A stretch of 45,400 nt of DNA from CAYQTE01 sp964420285 (GTDB taxonomy: Bacteria; Planctomycetota; Phycisphaerae; Tepidisphaerales; Tepidisphaeraceae): positions 1 to 45,400 of the forward strand of contig CAYQTE010000037.1 of the NCBI GenBank assembly GCA_964420285.1, read 5' to 3'. The notes under the pieces are model-generated. The model did not search any database. It saw nothing but the letters and a program-made list of their open reading frames with translations, and was not told the origin of the DNA. The position numbers and the translations under genes were made by a program. Shown here piece by piece: positions 39,650-45,400 of the stretch (position 1 is the stretch's first letter; every line of letters starts with the position of its first letter).

Positions 39650-42157
39650 TTACTTGTCCCCATTGTTGATCATCTTGCCAATATCAGTATTGATCTGGTT
39701 GAGGTTTTGTTGCGTTGTGGGCGCCGCAATGCCGCTGGCGAGGCCGGAACGGTCCAGCGGGAGAATGAACTGGGCGTAAAGGGTGCCCGTGCCGGCGGGC
39801 GCTTCGCCATCGACCAGCATGGGCGCGGGCTCGGCCGTATCGGGCACGGTGGCGAGGATAACCAGCCGTCCCGCGGCGACGGCGTTGGACACGTCAAAAT
39901 GGCGGCCGTCGTGGCGGAGAAGCTCGTTGCGCTGGCTTGAATTGTTGAGATCGCCCGGTAACAGGACGGGGATCAATCGCTGATAAAGGCTCAGCAGAAG
40001 AAATGCGTGCCCGTCGCTGGCGACAAACCCTTCACCGCCGTTGCCGGCGATCCCGTGTTCCGCCCAGTAGGACCAACCGGCCTCCGGGCCGTACACCGGA
40101 CGGTCGGTGGGGAGTTGCGGGGTATCCTGGACCAGTATATCGGCGTCACCGGGCCCTTTTTTGGCGGGTGCGGGCGTCCGCGGCTGGATGGCCGTCAGGT
40201 CCAGCGGGGCGTCCTTGTCCCAGTGGGGCACGTGTATCACCATGTCCTTCGGCTGCGTGGGCGCGAGATCGGTGGCGCTAATGTAGTTTTCACGATAGCA
40301 GAAAAACACGTCGTGCAGGTCGTAGCCGGTGTTGTTGGTGAGAGTCCCGATCAGCTCCGGCCGGTTGTCCACGAGCCGGGCTTTACCGGCGACGGTCTTT
40401 TCGGGATCGTCGGGGAAGCCGATCCAGTTGGCTTCGAGTTTCTTGAGCGTGCTGCGATAGAAGACCGAGATTGACAGCGGATCCTTGGCGTCGAGCTTGT
40501 GGACGGGGACGGTGTCGTCCTTGGGGATGGTGAAGCCGAGTTGCTGGTTGGTCGATTCGCCGGGAAGCACCCCCAGCGGCGTGATGAAACTGGCGGCGCG
40601 ATCCGAAGCATTGCGCAGCTCGACCGTCTGGTAGTTGTCGCGCGGGATGTACAGCCCGAATCGCGTGTAAATCCGCTCCGGCTCGGCCGGACCCGTGCGC
40701 GCCAGCGTGCTGTGTCGCAATTCCGGCGGCCCGCGCAGCACCGCCCATACCACCAGCACCGTGAACGCCGTCGCGCCCAGCCCCAGTGCCGCGAAGGCGA
40801 ACCAGCTTTGTTCCGCCTGCCGGCGCGACAGGAGAAACAGATAGACCCCCGGCCCGGCGATGGCCCAATAGGCCAGAAAGAAGAGAACCGCGACGCCAAC
40901 CAGGTACGCGGTCTTCGAGCCCAGGTCCAGATCGCTTTGCAGGCCGCCGCCAAGGTCCACGCCCGAGTTCGAGTACCAGTCCCGCTCCAGGCTGTCCTTG
41001 TTGGTCGTGTTCACGAGTTTCATGTTGTCGTCGTGCCAATCGAGTACGCGATTCCAGATGAACGGCCAGCCAAACGGAATCTGCCGCTTGACGATGCGAT
41101 CGCCCAGGTCCTGCGCCACCCACGTCACCATGCCATCGCCGACGCCAATGCGGGCCAGATACGGCGTGCGCGTCGGGCCTTTGCCGTCGGGCGGCCAATC
41201 CATCCAGCAATCCACCAGCGCCGTGCTCAGTGGCACCGCGCGGGCGGTGCGGAACGGCACGCCCAGCGGCTGCGTCGATGGCGGCGGCTCCGGCGCCGCT
41301 GTCGCCAGCGATCGCAACGCATCGCAACCGCCCCGATCGTCCACCGGAATCGAAAAACGCCCGGCCGCATCGGTCGTGATGATCGGCAGCATCGGCGCGA
41401 AGGGTTCAATATGCGATGCCAGACCCGGCGGCTGGCACACGACAAGCTGGCCGCCCTGGTGGACGTACGATTCAATCGCCCGCAGCACCGGCGTTTTGGT
41501 GCCCTCGGTCAGCTTGGCGGCATCGGCATCGAACCAGACGATCGCATCGACCGCCTGATAGCCCAGCACGTCGTCGGGCAATTCGTCCGGCTTCACGGGG
41601 ACCATGGTCACGTCGGTGAGAATGCCGAAGGCCTGCTCATATTCGGAATACAGCGGCGAATCGCCCGTATCGCTGACGCACAGCACCAGTCGCGTGCTGC
41701 GGGGCCCACGGCCCAGGCCGCCGCCCCTTGGCGAATCGACCGGGCCTACGGTCGACGTCACCTTGATCGGCGCGACCACCTTGCCGTCGGAATTGCACAG
41801 GTTGACGTTCAGCACCTTGGCCAGTTCCGCGACACTGCCGGCCGGCAGCCCGCCATCGTTGGGCGTCGGCCGAAAATAGACCCAGTAATGCTCGATGGTC
41901 TGCGAGCCTTCGGCGTTGCCGCCGATGTCGATCGGCTGGGTGTAGATGATGTGATCGCGGTCCAGGTCGTCCTGGCGGATCTGGATTTGCAGCGATTGCG
42001 GAGCGGCGGTTTCCGAGCGGATGCGGATGAGCATCGGCACCCAGCACTCCGGCCGGTACAGACCGCCGAAACCGATCTGCTCAATCTCGCCGGACGCCTG
42101 GGCCAACGACACGGATTGCAGAAGCAGCAGGAATAACCCCGCCAATACCGCCCTCAT
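39650..42157 (-). CDS. Large exported membrane protein of the ABC module
   Basis: An 835-aa protein with a signal peptide (MRAVLAGLFLLLLQSVSLAQ). The N-terminal beta-rich domain (about 25-150) is followed by a Rossmann-like domain resembling a degenerate class I glutamine amidotransferase fold (RLVLCVSDTGDSPLYSEYEQ, then QAVDAIVWFDADA and GGQLVVCQP). Two membrane helices lie at about 417-441 and 452-475, and a beta-rich C-terminal part follows. This layout is typical of proteins encoded with GldA/GldF-like ABC genes. No catalytic Cys/His pair is evident. ATG 42157 is used because the longer frame starts at TTG and lacks a signal. TTQQ and STQP occur in linkers. Confidence 0.78.
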   Translation of the reverse strand: MRAVLAGLFLLLLQSVSLAQASGEIEQIGFGGLYRPECWVPMLIRIRSETAAPQSLQIQIRQDDLDRDHIIYTQPIDIGGNAEGSQTIEHYWVYFRPTPNDGGLPAGSVAELAKVLNVNLCNSDGKVVAPIKVTSTVGPVDSPRGGGLGRGPRSTRLVLCVSDTGDSPLYSEYEQAFGILTDVTMVPVKPDELPDDVLGYQAVDAIVWFDADAAKLTEGTKTPVLRAIESYVHQGGQLVVCQPPGLASHIEPFAPMLPIITTDAAGRFSIPVDDRGGCDALRSLATAAPEPPPSTQPLGVPFRTARAVPLSTALVDCWMDWPPDGKGPTRTPYLARIGVGDGMVTWVAQDLGDRIVKRQIPFGWPFIWNRVLDWHDDNMKLVNTTNKDSLERDWYSNSGVDLGGGLQSDLDLGSKTAYLVGVAVLFFLAYWAIAGPGVYLFLLSRRQAEQSWFAFAALGLGATAFTVLVVWAVLRGPPELRHSTLARTGPAEPERIYTRFGLYIPRDNYQTVELRNASDRAASFITPLGVLPGESTNQQLGFTIPKDDTVPVHKLDAKDPLSISVFYRSTLKKLEANWIGFPDDPEKTVAGKARLVDNRPELIGTLTNNTGYDLHDVFFCYRENYISATDLAPTQPKDMVIHVPHWDKDAPLDLTAIQPRTPAPAKKGPGDADILVQDTPQLPTDRPVYGPEAGWSYWAEHGIAGNGGEGFVASDGHAFLLLSLYQRLIPVLLPGDLNNSSQRNELLRHDGRHFDVSNAVAAGRLVILATVPDTAEPAPMLVDGEAPAGTGTLYAQFILPLDRSGLASGIAAPTTQQNLNQINTDIGKMINNGDK

Positions 42158-42202
42158 GGAATTCAATGTACGTCTGGGCGCGGCCAGCGTCAACGAATCC
42201 CC

Positions 42203-42487
42203 CTACTTCGTCCCCACCGGCGGCTGATCGCCCAGATACTTCTTCTTGATCGCGCTGGCCAGATCCACATCGTTGATGTTCGCCAGCGTACACAGCCACG
42301 CGATCACGTCGGCGAATTCCTCCTCAAGGTTCTCGCGATCCGTCCCGTTCAGGGCCGTCGCCAGTTCGCCGATCTCCTCCATGAACCACAAAAACGTCTT
42401 GGGCGTACCGCGGGCGCGGTCAACCTTTTCATAGCGCTCGGCGATGTGCTTCTGAAACCCGGTAAACGTCAATTCGGCTGGATTCAT
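42203..42487 (-). CDS. MazG-like nucleotide pyrophosphohydrolase
   Basis: A 94-aa all-alpha protein of the MazG/dUTPase-like NTP pyrophosphohydrolase family, which hydrolyses nucleoside triphosphates to monophosphates and pyrophosphate for housecleaning. The metal-binding motif is EEIGE (37-41) followed by E57-F-A-D60. The length equals that of single-domain MazG-like proteins. It sits 45 bp upstream of the ABC module and 31 bp downstream of the TPR/gluzincin gene, so all may be one transcript. The exact substrate is unknown. Confidence 0.9.
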   Translation of the reverse strand: MNPAELTFTGFQKHIAERYEKVDRARGTPKTFLWFMEEIGELATALNGTDRENLEEEFADVIAWLCTLANINDVDLASAIKKKYLGDQPPVGTK

Positions 42488-42518
42488 GCCGCGAATATAC
42501 CCGGTTTATCGCCGCCTG

Positions 42519-45095
42519 CTACGATGGCTGCGTCGCCGCCTGCTCACGCCTCTGACGGTCGTTGAAATCGTTCACAAGCTTCTCGATCCGCGTTTCCTTA
42601 TCCGCATCGGCCTGATCGCCCGACTTCTTGTACAAACCGGCCAGTTCCTCGTGCGCCGCCGCATCGTACAAATCCGTATACATCGCCTTCCGCGCGTATT
42701 CGATCGCCAGCGGCAACTCGTTCAGTTGGTCAAAACGTGCGGCCGCAACCTTCGCCACCGAATTGCTGTACACATCCACCTTCGCCAGAATCTCAAGCTG
42801 CTCGGCGGCCTTCTGCGGATTGGGCACCTTCGACAAATACAATCCCGCCAGCCGTTGATGCGGCAACTCGTCCATCGGATGCAGCGCCGCCGCCTGCTCC
42901 CACGCCGCCGCCGCCTTGACATATTCGTTGGCATCCTGCAACGCCTGCGCCTGCGCCTTGGCAAGCTCGAATTTCTTCATCGTCTCCGCGTCATAACCCC
43001 ACCCGGCCACCTGCTTCCCGGCCCAGGCGCTGAATTCCGCGAAGAACGCATCGGACGATTTATTCAACACGGCCGTGAACGCCTCGCCGGCGTCGTGGCC
43101 CTGGTGGAACTGCTCGATCAGCTTGAGTATCGCATCGTGCCCGTACGTCTCTTCGAGATACTGGCAGATCCAGAAACTCTCCGCGTAGGCCAGGTTGCGA
43201 TCCGTCGGCTTTCTCGGCCGCCAGAATCCCCACGTCAGGTCGTTGATGTTGAAAAGCTGATGATCGTGTACGGCCGTGTACAGCAGCGGCACCCACACCC
43301 ATTGCAGCGGCGCGTGCTCCTCCTGGACCGCAAGGCCCTCGGTCAGCCAGATCGGAATGCGGTTTTCCGTCATCGACAGATTCACCACGTGCGTGAATTC
43401 ATGCCGCAACACCTGCGTCCAGTTGAACGTGCCCATCGTCTGGCCCGATTTGCGCGGCGCCTCCAGCGCGATCACCCGCCCCATCGTCGCCCCGACCGTC
43501 CCCACCGAAGGCGTCCCCGCCGTCCGAACCGAAAATTCGTCGTGGGCCGGAAACACCTCGATCATCGTCTTCACGGCCGGCTCGTGCTTGAAATCCGCCG
43601 TCACCGAAGCGTACATCGTCTCCAGATAATCATTGAAATATTCCGGCACCAGCGGATCGGCCGCCGCATCGTAACTGACGATGAAATGCGCCGATTCCTT
43701 GCTGGACATCTTTTTCATCATGTCCAGCAGCCGCAGGTAATTGTTGGCCTCGACATTGAACGGATCGAGCGTGTGCGCCGCCTCCAGAACCGTGCGGGCG
43801 TTGTCCTCGTCACCGCTCTGCGCGTACAGCAAACCCAGCCCGTTGCGCGCCCGCATGTTCAGCGGCGCACGCTTCAGGGCCTCCATGTAATTGGCCGTCG
43901 CACGCGGATATTGTCGCTGAAACCCCAGTTCATCGGCCATTTCCAGATAGGCCGTCGGATCGTTCGGATGATATTGATCCGCGACCTTCAAGATTTCCGC
44001 CGCACGCTGGTCGTCCAGATGCATCGACTCCTCGACGGCCTGCAAGCCCAGCGCCTCGACGTTATGCGGCTGCTTGGCCAATGCGGCCTGGATCGGCTTA
44101 TCCGCCTGCCGCGGCACAAGCTGTTTGAGCAGGTTCTTGGCCTCGATGATGTCGGCGTCTATCGAATCCGGATTGACGTGCCGGATCGCCGCCACCACCG
44201 AATCCGCCCGGTCAAAATCACGTTCCTCCGTCGCGATCAGTCCCGCCAGACGCAGGGCCGGAATGCAACTCGGATTGGCCCCCAAAGCCGACCGCAATTC
44301 ATCCGCCGCCTGCTTGTTGTCGTCGTGCGACATCAGATATTCCGCCGTCGCGACGTGGGCCGGCCAGTAGTCCTTGTCGATCACATCGTACGTCCGCACG
44401 AACACGTTCAATATCGCCTGGTGCAGCCCCTTGTCCTTCTCAAACGCACCCGTCAGCGATGCCCACCGATCAAACGCCCGGCCCATGAGCGTGGCCTCGG
44501 CCGCATCGTCAAACTGCTGCGGACTCGAACTCCATTTCACCAGATAATCCCGCGGCGGCTCGACAAACCAGTTATACGCCGCCAGCGCCCCGTCCCGGTC
44601 CCCGCATTTCTCCGTCGCCACCGCCAGCCAGTAATGCCCGGCGATCGAATCCGGCCGCTCCGCCACCACCTTCTTGAACTCCGCCAGCGCATCGCCCGCC
44701 CGGTCCATATCCAGCAGAATCTGCCCGCGCTCGATATTGACATTCGCCTCACCCGCCACGGCCGCATCCGCCAACGCCGCCATCGCCTCCTGGTCATGCC
44801 CCGTGACATGCAGACAATCCGCCTTCAGCACGGCGAACTTCACCTGCGCCGGCCCCGTCGTCGGATGCACGGTGGAAAGCGTCGCCAGCGCCCGGCGGTA
44901 TTCCCCCACAAACGCCTGATCCGCCGCCTTGGCCAGATCGGTATTGTCATACACCGGATAAACCGGCTCCGGCGCCTTCTCCGGCAGCAGCGGCGCGATC
45001 CATCTCCCCGGAATGGTGTCCGGATTGTAATCCCCCCACGCCGACGCCATCGCCCCGATCAAAACCACGCCAAAGAGTGCAATGATCCGCCTCAT
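42519..45095 (-). CDS. Exported TPR protein with gluzincin peptidase domain
   Basis: An 858-aa protein with a signal peptide (MRRIIALFGVVLIGAMASAW). Several TPR-like repeats fill about residues 35-470. A peptidase MA-like zinc metalloprotease domain follows: H565-E-F-T-H569 and, 17 residues on, E586 in WLTEGLAVQ, the gluzincin third ligand. Further TPR-like helices end the chain. The enzyme should act in the periplasm, perhaps on peptides or on proteins gathered by the TPRs. ATG 45095 is chosen because the frame to 45170 would place 25 polar residues before the signal peptide. Downstream genes (MazG-like, ABC module) are co-directional. Confidence 0.87.
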   Translation of the reverse strand: MRRIIALFGVVLIGAMASAWGDYNPDTIPGRWIAPLLPEKAPEPVYPVYDNTDLAKAADQAFVGEYRRALATLSTVHPTTGPAQVKFAVLKADCLHVTGHDQEAMAALADAAVAGEANVNIERGQILLDMDRAGDALAEFKKVVAERPDSIAGHYWLAVATEKCGDRDGALAAYNWFVEPPRDYLVKWSSSPQQFDDAAEATLMGRAFDRWASLTGAFEKDKGLHQAILNVFVRTYDVIDKDYWPAHVATAEYLMSHDDNKQAADELRSALGANPSCIPALRLAGLIATEERDFDRADSVVAAIRHVNPDSIDADIIEAKNLLKQLVPRQADKPIQAALAKQPHNVEALGLQAVEESMHLDDQRAAEILKVADQYHPNDPTAYLEMADELGFQRQYPRATANYMEALKRAPLNMRARNGLGLLYAQSGDEDNARTVLEAAHTLDPFNVEANNYLRLLDMMKKMSSKESAHFIVSYDAAADPLVPEYFNDYLETMYASVTADFKHEPAVKTMIEVFPAHDEFSVRTAGTPSVGTVGATMGRVIALEAPRKSGQTMGTFNWTQVLRHEFTHVVNLSMTENRIPIWLTEGLAVQEEHAPLQWVWVPLLYTAVHDHQLFNINDLTWGFWRPRKPTDRNLAYAESFWICQYLEETYGHDAILKLIEQFHQGHDAGEAFTAVLNKSSDAFFAEFSAWAGKQVAGWGYDAETMKKFELAKAQAQALQDANEYVKAAAAWEQAAALHPMDELPHQRLAGLYLSKVPNPQKAAEQLEILAKVDVYSNSVAKVAAARFDQLNELPLAIEYARKAMYTDLYDAAAHEELAGLYKKSGDQADADKETRIEKLVNDFNDRQRREQAATQPS

Positions 45096-45400
45096 CGTGT
45101 TCACCGGCCGTATATCGTATTCACTGCCGGAAGGTTTCGCCATGAACCCGCGCGACCGAATGCCCCGCAAACCTGTCTTTCCCCTTCTCCTGTACCCTCC
45201 TTTCCCCCTCGCCCTGTACCGCTCCTTCCCCCTCGCCTTGTATTCAGCTTTCCCCCTCTCCCTGTACCCCTCCTTCCCCCTCGCCCTGTACTCAGCTTTC
45301 CCCCTCTCCCTGTACTCTGGGAGAGGGTTGGGGTGAGGGTTACCATTTCCACTGCTCCACTGTTCTGCACAGAGTGGGGGTCTTTTCGCCTCCGCCGCGC
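45096..45400. other. Terminal stretch: repeat array, no supported gene
   Basis: Beyond the gluzincin start the window holds the gene's upstream region (45096-45177), the tandemly expanded repeat (45178-45343) and about 57 bp without recognisable features. Frames here are repeat translations. Confidence 0.6.
45178..45343. repeat. Tandemly expanded dispersed repeat, about six units
   Basis: Units of about 22-25 bp with the core TTTCCCCCTCGCCCTGTAC occur six times, with small variants (TCGCC/TCTCC, TACTCAG/TACCCC/TATTCAG). The last unit is completed by the right arm TGGGAGAGGG and then GGGGTGAGGG. So one arm of the dispersed palindromic element has been multiplied, while the other arm is single. 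Confidence 0.85.

Noticed and set aside
40499..42136. 545-aa plus-strand open frame
   Set aside because: Arg/Gln/His-rich shadow of the 835-aa membrane protein gene.
45178..45343. Possible CRISPR array
   Set aside because: Units of 22-25 bp are contiguous with no unique spacers and match a dispersed palindromic repeat seen elsewhere in the window.

Overview
The window is a high-GC bacterial chromosome segment. Several features suggest a planctomycete, perhaps of class Phycisphaerae: Thr-Thr-Gln-Pro linkers recur in exported proteins, there are many large single-domain secreted or membrane proteins, PQQ-like beta-propellers are frequent, and a GldA/F/G-like ABC module is present. This placement is inferred from style and was not checked against a database. 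No rRNA, tRNA, CRISPR array or intact insertion sequence was seen.

Layout. Positions 1-1490 hold a gene start running off the left edge and a minus-strand AAA/DUF4143 ATPase with a triple-dyad operator over its promoter. Positions 1515-9850 hold a strong promoter, a leader hairpin, an alpha-2-macroglobulin gene and pbpC, a known partnership thought to protect the cell and repair its wall. Positions 9851-13444 are an accessory stretch with dispersed repeats, a truncated REP-associated (RAYT) transposase between two identical 29-bp repeats, and three hypothetical proteins. Next come a GH35-like lipoprotein glycosidase (13445-15286) and a second AAA/DUF4143 ATPase (15343-16488), again with tandem palindromes on a leaderless promoter.

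Positions 16675-27286 (minus strand) are the most interesting part: eight tightly packed genes, most joined by stop/start overlaps. They encode a NuoE-NuoF/HydB-like fusion, a GltD-like Fe-S flavoprotein that seems to lack the NAD(P)H domain, a NapH/NosR-like membrane polyferredoxin, a Tat-exported protein with four ferredoxin-type clusters, a tiny Tat-type four-cysteine protein, and three membrane-anchored beta-propellers. Together they look like a route between cytoplasmic NAD(H) and the periplasm. No terminal catalytic subunit is encoded, so the substrate is unknown.

On the right are a divergent LolD/FtsX-type ABC exporter (27355-31307), a solitary hisH, a TMTC-like protein with TPRs and an ArnT/PMT-like GT-C glycosyltransferase (divergent), a small membrane protein after an 8-bp tandem repeat, a GldA/F/G-like ABC module, a MazG-like pyrophosphohydrolase and a large TPR/gluzincin protein. 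A GC-rich dispersed repeat (the type that translates as 'LTPTLSQ...') occurs near 7.6, 16.6, 24.7 and 45.2 kb, as single, paired-inverted and tandemly expanded forms.
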